A stretch of 64,000 nt of DNA, taken from IMG/VR virus record IMGVR_UViG_3300037189_021352, positions 62,001 through 126,000 of that record; one strand, 5' to 3'. Within the stretch, counting starts at the first letter, position 1; each line of letters begins with the position of its first letter. This DNA comes from a virus. Below, one piece after another: positions 7,966-16,668 of the stretch. Made by a program: the position numbers and the translations under genes. The notes beneath the pieces were generated by a model that saw nothing but the letters and a program-made list of their open reading frames with translations, was not told where the DNA came from and searched no databases.

Positions 7966-8670
7966 TTAATTCATTTTTGTAAAAGATTTGTTAAAAATAT
8001 AATCTATTTCTGTCCAATCTCCAGGACGACGAGACGTAATTTCTATAATTTTTGTCTTTAAATTTAATTTTTCTATAAAAAAATTAATACAGGTATCCAT
8101 AGAATAAATGCCTGTAGCATTTTCCAAAACTTTACACCAATCAAAAATAGAATATCCTTTTATAAATTGCATTTCTACACATTTCACATCTTTTGGATAT
8201 TGTATATCCCATTCTAGGATATTTGGCGGTGATGCAAATTTTTTATTTACAAAAATATATTCTTCATCCTCTTTTAAATTTAAAATGTTATAAAACAAAA
8301 AATCTTCTTTGCTTTTATTGCGCTCAAATGTAAAAAAATTTAACCAGTCTTTAAATGTTAAATTAATTAAATTGTATTTTGATTCTAATATTTTTTTATG
8401 TAAAAGATGACTGGCGTTTTCTAATGGCAAGAACAATATTTCATCATTATCTATAATTCCGGTATTTTGGTAATAATTTTTACCAGGAAAATCTAATTCT
8501 TTATTAACAAACCAAATACCATTTTTTATATAATTGCTAATATCTGAGTATTCCTCTATAACCGGCCAAATAACCGGAGTATTATATTTTTCTATTATTT
8601 TCACGCCAATTTTTTGACAAAAAATAATATCACCCAATCCAGCTGGTTGTTTAATTAAACAAAATTTCAT
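7966..8670 (-). CDS. Putative glycosyltransferase, GT9-like
   Basis: 234 residues from the ATG at 8670; a TTG three codons upstream is also in frame. The N terminus KQPAGLGDIIFCQKIG resembles the glycine-rich start of GT9/heptosyltransferase-like proteins. The segment ATGIYSMDTCINFFIEKL resembles the GT9 donor motif, in which an S-x-D-T-x-x-x-H is followed by a helix. The usual His of that motif is not visible here. The protein is shorter than typical GT9 enzymes (300-350), so it may be divergent. Its neighbours are a tandem-domain GT2 protein and a methyltransferase-like protein. Function is inferred mostly from those motifs and context. Confidence 0.5.
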   Translation of the reverse strand: MKFCLIKQPAGLGDIIFCQKIGVKIIEKYNTPVIWPVIEEYSDISNYIKNGIWFVNKELDFPGKNYYQNTGIIDNDEILFLPLENASHLLHKKILESKYNLINLTFKDWLNFFTFERNKSKEDFLFYNILNLKEDEEYIFVNKKFASPPNILEWDIQYPKDVKCVEMQFIKGYSIFDWCKVLENATGIYSMDTCINFFIEKLNLKTKIIEITSRRPGDWTEIDYIFNKSFTKMN

Positions 8671-8675
8671 TTTAA

Positions 8676-9905
8676 TCAAACATTTTTTACAGTTCTGAAT
8701 TCATAGGTATATATAGGAGCCTCTATATAAACTTCTGTTGTCAATAGTGGTAACAATCTCTCTGAATAATCTCTATCTTCTCCTACACTAATATCCGGAT
8801 ATCCTATCTTTAAAGCCAATTCTCTCTTAACTGGATTCAGGTGATTGGGGTTTCTGTAATAAAATCTCCAAGAAGGATCTTCACTCGGTTCATCATACCA
8901 ATTTTTATATTTTAAAGAATGATAAGTTTTACCGGAAAGTCCACCATCTGTTTTCATTATAAGATGCATACCAACAACATCTGGATTAGACTCTATGGCT
9001 CCTAATATAGCAGATATGTAATTTTCAGAAACTTGATCATCATCATCTACAAAACATACATAATCTCCTACAGCATTTTCTAAAAGTTTTTGCCGCTTTT
9101 TACCTATGCTTAGTTCACCCTTATCTATATCACACAACACTTCCACTTCTTTTCTGGCTTGTGGGCGTAGGATACTAATAAGTCTGTCTAAAAAAGTTCG
9201 GCGTCTTTCCAAGGAACATATTAATATGGAAAGTTTTTTGATGCCAAAATTCTTCTTTTCTCTGGTTACAAAAATTTGTTTATCGTAAGTTGTATTTTGA
9301 AAATTTAAAACATGTATAATGTCATTTTTTCCATAACCCCAATGAGGATGCTGATGTTCTATAATAACTGTATCAATGTATGTTTGTTTTTTTAAAATAT
9401 TACCAACTGTTGTAAATTCATTATCAGCCCATTCAGATTTATATTCAGGATAATAGATGTAATTAAATCTTTGATAGTATTTTTTGCCTAAAATACTTAA
9501 AGTGTTTAATTCATTCTTTTTATGTCCATCATTATAAAATAAAATTCCATCTGTGTCAGGATAGTATTTTTGCATATCCTCTCGAATAATTTCATCATAA
9601 CCTTGAATTTGTGGAATCATGTCATCACTAGCTAATAAAATGATGTCATAGTGATAATCTATTTTATCCAGGTCTCTATTGACTGCATCTATTTTAGATT
9701 TAGAATCACCGAAAATGAATGTCAAATTGTTATAAGTTTTAAGTTTGTCTACAACTGATTGATTATTCATGGTCTGGTCTACAGTGTCTAGCGTAACCAA
9801 ACAATGCATCTTTTCCGTGTTAGATGCCATACTATAATATAAATCTAATGTATTGAAAAATTTTTCAGGGCGATTAAAAGTGGGAAATTTTAATAAAATG
9901 TTCAT
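8676..9905 (-). CDS. Two-domain GT2-like glycosyltransferase
   Basis: 409 residues with two GT-A-like halves. The first starts LLKFPTFNRPEKF and has an acidic site IILLASDDMIPQ near residues 89-100. The second starts KLSILICSLERRRTF at about residue 224, and YVCFVDDDDQVSENYI is its DxD site. NPDVVGMHLI and KIGYPDISVGEDRDYSERL follow; the GED segment is a common GT2 acceptor/base region. The second half looks catalytically complete, while the first is more divergent. It abuts the next gene (stop at 9906). Donor and acceptor are unknown. Two transferases in one chain suggest two consecutive sugar additions, or one active and one binding domain. Confidence 0.75.
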   Translation of the reverse strand: MNILLKFPTFNRPEKFFNTLDLYYSMASNTEKMHCLVTLDTVDQTMNNQSVVDKLKTYNNLTFIFGDSKSKIDAVNRDLDKIDYHYDIILLASDDMIPQIQGYDEIIREDMQKYYPDTDGILFYNDGHKKNELNTLSILGKKYYQRFNYIYYPEYKSEWADNEFTTVGNILKKQTYIDTVIIEHQHPHWGYGKNDIIHVLNFQNTTYDKQIFVTREKKNFGIKKLSILICSLERRRTFLDRLISILRPQARKEVEVLCDIDKGELSIGKKRQKLLENAVGDYVCFVDDDDQVSENYISAILGAIESNPDVVGMHLIMKTDGGLSGKTYHSLKYKNWYDEPSEDPSWRFYYRNPNHLNPVKRELALKIGYPDISVGEDRDYSERLLPLLTTEVYIEAPIYTYEFRTVKNV

Positions 9906-11381
9906 TTAAAATATAATTTTTAGATGTCTATAATCTTGATTATTAGATACCTCTATAATTTCTAAATTAGGAAGGGAATTCACTCCATCTTTTTTATGAT
10001 AATCTCTGGATAGTTGGTTATTTAAGAATGCTCTAAACCGTGCTCCATTTTTTTCATGCAATTCATTCTCAGATTGACTAGAAAGACGGTGAGGATGAGG
10101 CTCACTAAAAAATTTTCCAAATGGATGCTTATAAGGTGTTAGATTTTCTCTAACACATCTTTCATACAAGTCATCATCTTCCTTACCCCAACCAAAATAT
10201 TCATTACTATATCCATTAACTTGTAAAAAATGTTCACGAGTAAAAAGAATTACACCGCCCATGATTTTATCCGGAATATTGATGTAATTAAATTGACTGC
10301 AGTGACTACTAATATGAGAAGGCCTTTCCGGAAAACTGTAATCAGAAACTTCTGGTATTAAATCAACATCATGAAAGCACATATAGTCTCCGGAAGATTT
10401 TAAAAAACCTATATTATTAAGAAGACCTTTATTGAATGGTTTGTCGTTATTTTGTTCTATTAATAAAATTTCATATTGTTCTACCTGTTTAGAAACATAT
10501 ACATGAAGGGCTGGTATGATTTTCTTTAAAGCTGACTCTCTATTTCTATATGGAATAATGATAGATAATTTTTTATTATGATTAATTATTTTTTTCTTGC
10601 TATAAAGGCTTTGAAGATCTATTAATTTTAACAACAGACTTCTAAGATCTACGTTTTCTATAGTATTAGTAAATTTGCCCCATTTTTTAGTAAAAAATTC
10701 TGCTGATTTATTCCAATTTTCTAGATATTTTTCTTTATTGGTTATAGTTGAATTTTCACTGCTTCCGTTTATATCTGAAAGATATTTTTCACTATCCAAT
10801 AAATCTGGAAAATACCAAAAAGGAGGTGCTACATTTTTTTGAATTAAATTATAAGCAAAATCTATGTGTTCAAAAGCATTGATGTAATTTTCATCAAATT
10901 CACCCAATTTAGAAATTAAATTGGCGTGTATATACATAAATGCACCTTGTGGATTGTGGTAAAATCCAATTTTAGTCCCGTCTGGTTGTTCCAAAACAAA
11001 TTTTAAAGTGTTTTGATTATTAGCTATTTTTTCAAAACACAAATGATGTATTCCCGTAGAACTAGCTGCTTTAATATATGCTTCAAAAACATTTGGATCT
11101 TTAATAAGAATGTCATCTTCTATAAGAAATAAATGTTTGCAACCTTTATTAATAAGATATTTTAAGAGTAAATTTTTGCTTTTAGCTACACCTTTTTGCG
11201 TGTTATTTAAAATGATATGATCTATGTCTAACTGTGGCAAAGCATAACTCAGCTCTCCGTCATTAACAACTGCAAGTGTTCCTATTTTATTTCTAGGAAC
11301 ACTTGCCAAGACCTGCTGATAATATTCTGGTCTATTATAGGTCAATATACCTACACCTATTTCAGATGGTGAGATTTCCAT
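9906..11381 (-). CDS. Bifunctional glycosyltransferase: GT2-like plus GT7 (beta-1,4-galactosyltransferase-like)
   Basis: 491 residues. Residues 1-240 form a GT2-like domain: IGVGILTYNRPEYY at 8-21 and LFLIEDDILI with an EDD at 88-90. Residues 272-460 resemble beta-1,4-galactosyltransferases: IIPYRNRE (274-281), FHDVDLIPE with DVD (about 337-341), GGVILFTREHFLQVNGYSNE, then GWGKEDDDLYER (397-408), which corresponds to the family's GWGGEDDD signature. In that family the enzyme moves galactose or N-acetylgalactosamine from a UDP donor to a GlcNAc-type acceptor. The N-terminal domain is a paralogue of the two genes just upstream. The start overlaps the upstream gene by 25 bases, suggesting translational coupling. 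Confidence 0.85.
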   Translation of the reverse strand: MEISPSEIGVGILTYNRPEYYQQVLASVPRNKIGTLAVVNDGELSYALPQLDIDHIILNNTQKGVAKSKNLLLKYLINKGCKHLFLIEDDILIKDPNVFEAYIKAASSTGIHHLCFEKIANNQNTLKFVLEQPDGTKIGFYHNPQGAFMYIHANLISKLGEFDENYINAFEHIDFAYNLIQKNVAPPFWYFPDLLDSEKYLSDINGSSENSTITNKEKYLENWNKSAEFFTKKWGKFTNTIENVDLRSLLLKLIDLQSLYSKKKIINHNKKLSIIIPYRNRESALKKIIPALHVYVSKQVEQYEILLIEQNNDKPFNKGLLNNIGFLKSSGDYMCFHDVDLIPEVSDYSFPERPSHISSHCSQFNYINIPDKIMGGVILFTREHFLQVNGYSNEYFGWGKEDDDLYERCVRENLTPYKHPFGKFFSEPHPHRLSSQSENELHEKNGARFRAFLNNQLSRDYHKKDGVNSLPNLEIIEVSNNQDYRHLKIIF

Positions 11382-12187
11382 ATTTGTTTTAAAGAGTCTA
11401 ACATATCTTTTTCAGAAGTAAAGGTTTCAGGAGGTCCATAGTTTGTGACTATAGAAAATTTGTTCTTTTTTATAAAAATATCTAAATTTTTTTTAAAATT
11501 TTCCATAAAATCTTGCTCAGATCTTATTTTACTTTGTTTGTGATCAGAAACTATGTCTTTAATGTAATTGGATGATCCTTTGACATCTGCAAACCATCTG
11601 AAAGGAGGGTGATACCCTTTCTTACTAATTTGCAGAGTATGATCTACGTGTTCCAGAGCATTGAAAAAAGATTCATCCATAAATCCTACATTTTCCAGTA
11701 CCTCTTTATGAAAATAACTTAATGCTCCAAGAATATTGGGATAGAGATCTATAACAGTGCCGTCGGGATAATTAACACTTTTACGGATAATAACATTTCC
11801 ATTGTGATCAAGATTATGGTTTCCGTGTAATCCGAAATTAAAATGTTTAATGCCTGTAGATTTGCTAGCGTTAATATAAAAATTAAAAACATCTTCATTT
11901 ACAATTTCTACATCATCTTCTAATAGAAAAATATGTTCATAACCCTTGTCTAGAAAAAACTTCAAAGCTAAATTTTTGGCCTTACCTACCCCAATTTTAC
12001 CAGGAGTTTTAATATATTTGTTAAAAAAAGATGATATTGGAGTATTTTCCACTCCATCATCTATTATAACTGTGCAAATATTAAAATGTTTGTTAATGAC
12101 TTTCTTTAAAGAAGCTTCACAAATTTTAAAAAAATTGGGTCTATCGCAGGTAATAATAGCAACACCTATATTATAATTCTCTAGCAT
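11357..12187 (-). CDS. GT2-like glycosyltransferase
   Basis: 276 residues from the ATG at 12187, chosen because it puts IGVAIITCDRPNFF six residues from the start, as in its paralogues. An in-frame upstream ATG at 12238 would add 17 residues inside the neighbouring gene. IFLLEDDVEIVNEDVF carries the acidic site. KSTGIKHFNFG, NALEHVDHTL and GYHPPFRWFADV match the order SSTGIHHLCFE, NAFEHIDFAY and APPFWYFPDL of the gene at 9906. It has a single domain and lacks the GT7 half. It is probably a nucleotide-sugar transferase of the island; specificity cannot be read from sequence. Confidence 0.75.
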   Translation of the reverse strand: MLENYNIGVAIITCDRPNFFKICEASLKKVINKHFNICTVIIDDGVENTPISSFFNKYIKTPGKIGVGKAKNLALKFFLDKGYEHIFLLEDDVEIVNEDVFNFYINASKSTGIKHFNFGLHGNHNLDHNGNVIIRKSVNYPDGTVIDLYPNILGALSYFHKEVLENVGFMDESFFNALEHVDHTLQISKKGYHPPFRWFADVKGSSNYIKDIVSDHKQSKIRSEQDFMENFKKNLDIFIKKNKFSIVTNYGPPETFTSEKDMLDSLKQIWKSHHLK

Positions 12188-12911
12188 ATTTTTTTTGTAT
12201 TTCTTCCATAGCCAAGAACATTTGATTGGCTGAAACACCTACTGGATCATTTTGACCCGGTATATATTGGTGTTTGTTATAAAACAAACCAAAGCTCAAC
12301 TCAGCACTGCGTTGTTCTGTGGTGTTGACTTTATTCAATTTAACAACAGCTTTATAAAGCCCTTGATTCATGCAGGGATTGAAATGGTTAGGAGGATATA
12401 TACCATCTTTGCGCAGTCTTAAGATATAATCTAATGTATCCAATTGATTGTTACTGTAAAAATGTTCATTAAAATAACCATATCTTTTTATCAAGTTGGA
12501 ATATAAAAAAATAACATCAGCATTTAGCTCTGGTGTTATTTCCAAAGAAAGTTGTTTCTCTTCATCATCTACAACTAGAGTATCAGAACCGGGACCAGTC
12601 ATCATCCAAACTCCAAAATTAGACGCTTTTTTTAAAGTGTTATCAAAAAAATCTACATCTGTAATAGCATAATTTGAATTTATTAAAAATAAAAATTTTT
12701 TTTCTAATAATCTAAAATAAGCAATTAATCGATTTTTTAAAGCCGCAAAAGAAACTTCTCTGTCAAATCTTTCACCCTTAATCGGTAATTTGTTATTAGT
12801 ATTAGATACTATATAAACATTTTCTTTTAATTGTTCTGGTATAGAATTAAAACAATTATTTAATTCAATTTGTCCGTAAACATCTATAATTCCTATTCCA
12901 ATTTTATTCAT
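12171..12911 (-). CDS. Divergent GT2-like protein, probable degenerate paralogue
   Basis: 246 residues. The layout follows the two transferases downstream: an IGIGIID start at 4-10, a KFLFLINSNYAITDVDFF segment where the others have an EDD site, KKASNFGVWMMTG, NADVIFLYSNLIKRYGYFNEHFY and KDGIYPPNHF. The acidic DDD/EDD donor site is replaced by NSN, so sugar transfer is doubtful. It may be a structural or regulatory partner, or a decayed copy. Its end overlaps the start of the next gene by 17 bases, and two bases separate it from gene 47. No other family was recognised. Confidence 0.55.
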   Translation of the reverse strand: MNKIGIGIIDVYGQIELNNCFNSIPEQLKENVYIVSNTNNKLPIKGERFDREVSFAALKNRLIAYFRLLEKKFLFLINSNYAITDVDFFDNTLKKASNFGVWMMTGPGSDTLVVDDEEKQLSLEITPELNADVIFLYSNLIKRYGYFNEHFYSNNQLDTLDYILRLRKDGIYPPNHFNPCMNQGLYKAVVKLNKVNTTEQRSAELSFGLFYNKHQYIPGQNDPVGVSANQMFLAMEEIQKKYAREL

Positions 12912-12912
12912 A

Positions 12913-13971
12913 TTAATTTTGTAATTTTAAATATAGATCATTTAAATAATCAAATATTTCTTTTTTATGTTCTATATCCATTGCCTCTATAAAATCTAGA
13001 ATGTTTTTAGATATGTCTATAGAGTCATATGTATTTTCTGATATGTTTATAGAAAGATCTTTATCTGGTACTTTATAGTCCAATCTAAAAAATTTAGGAT
13101 TAAGATTTTGTAATTTAGAAGATATTAAACTAATTTCTTCTGGTGGTAAATTAACATCTATTAAAAGACATACTAAATTATTAGGAACATTATTTCTTAT
13201 AAAAGAAGAAGGTAATTCTTTAGATAAAATTTTAGATAAAGAAATTTTAACATGTTTAGGTGAAACATTATTTAAAATAAAATCAAAATTATCTTTTTCT
13301 AAATCAAAAATATAAATACCTCTTTCCTCATCCATATCTCCAAAATTTTGTTGATATGGACTGCCTAGATATAATATTTCACCATTTTCATAATGTCGAT
13401 GTGTTCTTTTGTGAAAATGGCCAGTTATAATATATTTGGCTTTGTTTAAAAGTTCAGCAGAAGTCATACCATGGTCACAGGTGGCATGATTATTCATTTT
13501 AAAGCTTTTAATTTCAAAATGTCCCACACAGTAATCCATATTATCTGGTATATCTTTAATATCTATTCCCCACGGAATCATACACAATTTTTTAGTAGAA
13601 TTAACTATTTCAAATATACGAGGTTCTTTATCTATGATTGTAATATTATTCCATCCATCAAATAAAGATATAGAATTAATATCACTTCTTTCCTTATAAT
13701 AACAATCATGATTTCCGGTGGAAATGTAAATTTTAAAATTACTGAAAATATCAAAGAATTGTTTAGCTGTGCTTAAAGTATTGACTGAAATTTCATTTCT
13801 ATTATGAAATATATCACCTGGAATTAAAATTTCATTTATACCTCTTTGAGTATAAATTTCAGCAGCCCATTTTGCAAAATTTAAAATGTTAGAGTGCCAC
13901 GTTTCACTGTTTTGTCCCAGACCTATATGTATGTCTGAAAAAATTCCTATTCGTGGCCCTTTAATTTTCAT
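12913..13971 (-). CDS. 47: Recombination endonuclease subunit gp47 (SbcD/Mre11-like)
   Basis: 352 residues; T4 gp47 is 339. It is the nuclease subunit that works with gp46 in end resection. All metallophosphoesterase motifs are visible in order: FSDIHIG (11-17), PGDIFHNR (about 50-57), STGNHD (about 84-89), VGHFE, and ITGHFHKRTHRH. A GSPYQQNFGD segment follows in the position of the capping region. The C-terminal third should contact gp46. It is the first gene after gp55 in this strand's order and the last core gene before the glycan island, which in effect is inserted between the two subunits of one enzyme. Confidence 0.95.
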   Translation of the reverse strand: MKIKGPRIGIFSDIHIGLGQNSETWHSNILNFAKWAAEIYTQRGINEILIPGDIFHNRNEISVNTLSTAKQFFDIFSNFKIYISTGNHDCYYKERSDINSISLFDGWNNITIIDKEPRIFEIVNSTKKLCMIPWGIDIKDIPDNMDYCVGHFEIKSFKMNNHATCDHGMTSAELLNKAKYIITGHFHKRTHRHYENGEILYLGSPYQQNFGDMDEERGIYIFDLEKDNFDFILNNVSPKHVKISLSKILSKELPSSFIRNNVPNNLVCLLIDVNLPPEEISLISSKLQNLNPKFFRLDYKVPDKDLSINISENTYDSIDISKNILDFIEAMDIEHKKEIFDYLNDLYLKLQN

Positions 13972-13974
13972 TTC

Positions 13975-14634
13975 TTAATAATTGTTATTTTGCGAAATTC
14001 TTAATTGATTGTTTTTTACAACAGTTTTATAATTTTCTGAAAAAAGCATCAATTCATTTTGATATTTTTCATGAGTATCTCTTAAGTGTTTCTCTTTTTT
14101 AATTCTATTACGGAAAGCATTAAAAGCAATGCGTGTAAAGTAAGAAAATGGATTAGAACCTTTGGCATGATCATATTTTTTAGAGGTCAATGCTTTAAAC
14201 ATGCGTATAACCCCGTCACCCACCATTTCTTCTCTATAGGTATAGTTAATAAAATTTGGAGCATAACTTAATTTATTGGCAATCTTACTAACCATTTGAG
14301 CCAAACTATCAGACATATTTCCGGTTTTATAATACTCAATAATTTCATTATCAAATTCTACCGGATTGACATAAAATTTTTCTTTATCTGTCGGTTTTTT
14401 CTTTTTAATTAATGGTTTAATAATTTTTTCTTCCTTTTCTTCCTCATCTTCCTCTAAATCATCATTAAAATCATCTAACTCATCATTTTCTTCATTTTCT
14501 TCATTTTCATCTTCGTAAGATTTTGGAATTTCATACCCAAGAAACTCTGCTTCTTCCTGTGTATAAATTATTTCTGTAATATCTTCATTTACTAATGAAA
14601 CTTTTCTACGTGACTTCCTTCTCGGTGTATTCAT
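13975..14634 (-). CDS. 55: Late-transcription sigma factor gp55-like
   Basis: 219 residues; T4 gp55 is 185. The C-terminal half matches gp55 by eye: FYVNPVEFDNEIIEYY, then MVSKIANKLSYAPNFINY, REEMVGDGVIRMFKAL, FSYFTRIAFNAFRNRIKKEKH. This corresponds to sigma region 2, which reads the late promoter TATAAATA. The first 80 residues are unlike T4: a basic start, then a very acidic stretch (about 40-70, mostly Glu/Asp), then basic KPLIKKKKPTDKEK. The extension may bind a coactivator or mimic nucleic acid. The start overlaps the end of uvsW by 29 bases. Many ATAAATA boxes in the window fit its predicted target. Confidence 0.88.
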   Translation of the reverse strand: MNTPRRKSRRKVSLVNEDITEIIYTQEEAEFLGYEIPKSYEDENEENEENDELDDFNDDLEEDEEEKEEKIIKPLIKKKKPTDKEKFYVNPVEFDNEIIEYYKTGNMSDSLAQMVSKIANKLSYAPNFINYTYREEMVGDGVIRMFKALTSKKYDHAKGSNPFSYFTRIAFNAFRNRIKKEKHLRDTHEKYQNELMLFSENYKTVVKNNQLRISQNNNY

Positions 14635-16021
14635 ATTTTTCTAATTTGTATATTTTTTTTCTCTCATCAACATGCTTTTTGCCGTATTTGGTATTATCTG
14701 CTATGTCAAAAATAATTGCTTCAGTTTTTGTGTGATGCAATCTTAATACTCGACCTATAGATTGCATGATTTTAATTTTGGCCTTCCCAGCTGAAGCAAA
14801 AATAATATTGTGTAAATTAGGTATATTAATACCTGTGCTAAATATTTTAGAAATTGCAACTACTATTACATCTCTCCGAGTGTCCATGAGAGATCTTATT
14901 TTTTCTCTATCTTCCATTTCTGTGATGCCTTGAATAAAATAAACCGGTCGATCCGTGTCTTTTAAATAATTTAATAAAATATGTCCGTGCTCTATTCTAT
15001 CAATCATAATAAGGGTATTTTCAGTTAATTTTTTTGCCAAATTAGTTATAATTTCATTTCGACGAATGTTGTTTTGTAAAAATTCTATTTCCTGTCGATA
15101 TGCCAAAGACGGTTGAGAAAAATCTAAATCAAATGTAGGCAAAGTAAGGTGTTTTATTTTTAAAATAAAAATTTTAAATTTAGAGACATACGATTGTTCT
15201 TTTAATGTATGTGTTTTTTGTTCATAGGTAATTGGACCAATTTTACCTATTATATTCCACTGATCAATTTTTGAAGGTGGCATGGTACCAGTGAACCCAA
15301 ATTTAAAAGATGTGTTAATAAATTTTAATATTTCATTTATTTTATTACCTCTTTTTAAAGAATGAACTTCATCTACTAATAGAAGACCAAAATTGTCTAA
15401 AACTGAAAGATCTGTTTTTTCTGACATTAAAATTTGAGTACCAACCACCACAATATCAGATTCTGGATTATATTCATTATTCCCAGACCATTTTGAAACA
15501 TTAGTTAAACCATATTCTAAAAAATCATTAGCTGTTTGTTCCACTAATTGGATAGAAGGTACCAACACTAAAGTTTTAATTTTAGACATTTTGTCAAAAA
15601 AACTCTTTATTAAACCAGCCATAATTAAAGTCTTACCACCTGCAGTTGGAATAACTGTTACACCTCTACCTTGTTTTAAGGCTGCGTGTATGCTCCGTTC
15701 TTGATAATCTCTGTAAGTTTTGTTTTTAAATGTAGATACACTTGGATTGGCAAATCCTGGATTGAATAATTCTTTTATTTGTAGAGAAATATTATAAGAA
15801 TAATGATTTAATTCTAAATAATTTAAAATCTCACCTAAGAGACCTGTATCAAATTTACCCTGTTGAGTGATAGAGTATAATCTAGACGGAGTAAAATGTG
15901 AAGAACCCCTTCGATAGGAAGGATTGGATATAGAAAAATTCTCTCTAATCAAAGAGAGAATTTCTTTTTCACTTTCTATCAAAATTTGACGGTTTTTATT
16001 AACCAAAGAAAACTGTATCAT
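14606..16021 (-). CDS. uvsW: UvsW-like RNA-DNA/DNA helicase
   Basis: 471 residues, SF2 helicase; T4 UvsW is about 500. Walker A PTAGGKT (125-131), LVLVPSIQLVEQ (motif Ia), VVVGTQIL (Ib), LLVDEVHSL with DEVH at 217-220, FGFTGTMPP (III), then domain 2 with LIMIDRIEHGHILLNYL, ISKIFSTGINIPNLHNIIF and QSIGRVLRLHHTK (VI). In T4 this enzyme unwinds R-loops and branched DNA and switches replication to the recombination mode. Its stop/start junction with uvsY is TAATG, so the two are translationally coupled, as expected from their joint role. Confidence 0.93.
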   Translation of the reverse strand: MIQFSLVNKNRQILIESEKEILSLIRENFSISNPSYRRGSSHFTPSRLYSITQQGKFDTGLLGEILNYLELNHYSYNISLQIKELFNPGFANPSVSTFKNKTYRDYQERSIHAALKQGRGVTVIPTAGGKTLIMAGLIKSFFDKMSKIKTLVLVPSIQLVEQTANDFLEYGLTNVSKWSGNNEYNPESDIVVVGTQILMSEKTDLSVLDNFGLLLVDEVHSLKRGNKINEILKFINTSFKFGFTGTMPPSKIDQWNIIGKIGPITYEQKTHTLKEQSYVSKFKIFILKIKHLTLPTFDLDFSQPSLAYRQEIEFLQNNIRRNEIITNLAKKLTENTLIMIDRIEHGHILLNYLKDTDRPVYFIQGITEMEDREKIRSLMDTRRDVIVVAISKIFSTGINIPNLHNIIFASAGKAKIKIMQSIGRVLRLHHTKTEAIIFDIADNTKYGKKHVDERKKIYKLEKYEYTEKEVT

Positions 16022-16419
16022 TAAGTCGTCTCCAATTTGTTTATTTCTATGATGTTTTTAATATCATAAGTCATAGATCTAAACACGGTTTCTACTTTTT
16101 CTAGATATTCTATTAGAAGTTTAGTTTCTTCTATATCTTCATTAAGTTTCATTAAGGCATCTGAATTGTCTATTTTCTTTTCTAAAGATGCCTTAGGGAT
16201 ACCAGGAGGTAATCCTTGTTCTTCTAAAGAAGAAAGAACTGCTATTTTAGCCATTTTTTTCTTTCTTTCTAAATTATTAAGATATCTCTTCTGTTCTATC
16301 AATCGAAATACCCATTTATGTTTAATAGAAGGCAAAGTCAATTGTTTTTGAGAAAGATTTAACTCATCTATTTGAGTGTCTTCTTTGAGTTCTTGACTAA
16401 GTTTATCAAAATCTAACAT
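16021..16419 (-). CDS. uvsY: UvsY-like recombination mediator
   Basis: 132 residues from the ATG at 16419; T4 UvsY is 137. The N terminus MLDFDKLSQELKEDTQID lines up with T4 MRLEDLQEELKKDVFID. The rest is helical and charged (HKWVFRLIEQKRYLNNLERK, KMAKIAVLSS), as in UvsY. An upstream in-frame ATG at 16470 would add 17 residues, but these overlap the divergent promoter region and the start of the next gene, so I reject it. The protein loads the UvsX recombinase on single-stranded DNA. Location next to uvsW supports the call. Confidence 0.8.
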   Translation of the reverse strand: MLDFDKLSQELKEDTQIDELNLSQKQLTLPSIKHKWVFRLIEQKRYLNNLERKKKMAKIAVLSSLEEQGLPPGIPKASLEKKIDNSDALMKLNEDIEETKLLIEYLEKVETVFRSMTYDIKNIIEINKLETT

Positions 16420-16424
16420 AAATA
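16418..16424 (+). promoter_or_regulatory. Candidate late promoter (ATAAATA) for 16450
   Basis: ATAAATA, matching the core of the T4 late promoter TATAAATA, 25 bases before the ATG at 16450. It overlaps the uvsY start codon on the other strand, at the switch point between the two divergent gene blocks. Confidence 0.45.
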
Positions 16425-16449
16425 TTATTGATTTTATTAATATTCTAGT

Positions 16450-16668
16450 ATGTCCACAAAATTTCAACAATTATTTTTACAACTTATGGAGGACAACTCT
16501 GCAGCACTGGGGGGTGTTTTTGGACCCAATGATGCTTATGCCTCACCTGAAAATTTAGACACCAAGTTTTCTATGGCCATAACCGGAAAATCTAGTGTTA
16601 AAGGTCCGAAAAATAAAAAAAAGAAAAAATTTCCGTTGATAAGAAGAAATTTGAATAGATCTTTATAA
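16450..16668 (+). CDS. Small basic protein, possible processed head protein
   Basis: 72 residues, function unknown. The N terminus (TKFQQLFLQLMED) is an amphipathic helix ending in L-M-E (12-14), which fits the L/I-x-E cleavage rule of T4 prohead protease. The middle is glycine/alanine-rich (AALGGVFGPNDAY). The C terminus is strongly basic (KGPKNKKKKKFPLIRR), as in DNA-binding head proteins. It is the first gene of the plus-strand block, carries an upstream ATAAATA box and overlaps the next gene by one base (TAATG). A packaged DNA-associated protein is an inference. Confidence 0.6.
   Translation: MSTKFQQLFLQLMEDNSAALGGVFGPNDAYASPENLDTKFSMAITGKSSVKGPKNKKKKKFPLIRRNLNRSL

Noticed and set aside
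16420-16470. Longer UvsY start at 16470
   Set aside because: The extra 17 residues overlap the divergent promoter and next gene, and the shorter start aligns with T4 UvsY.
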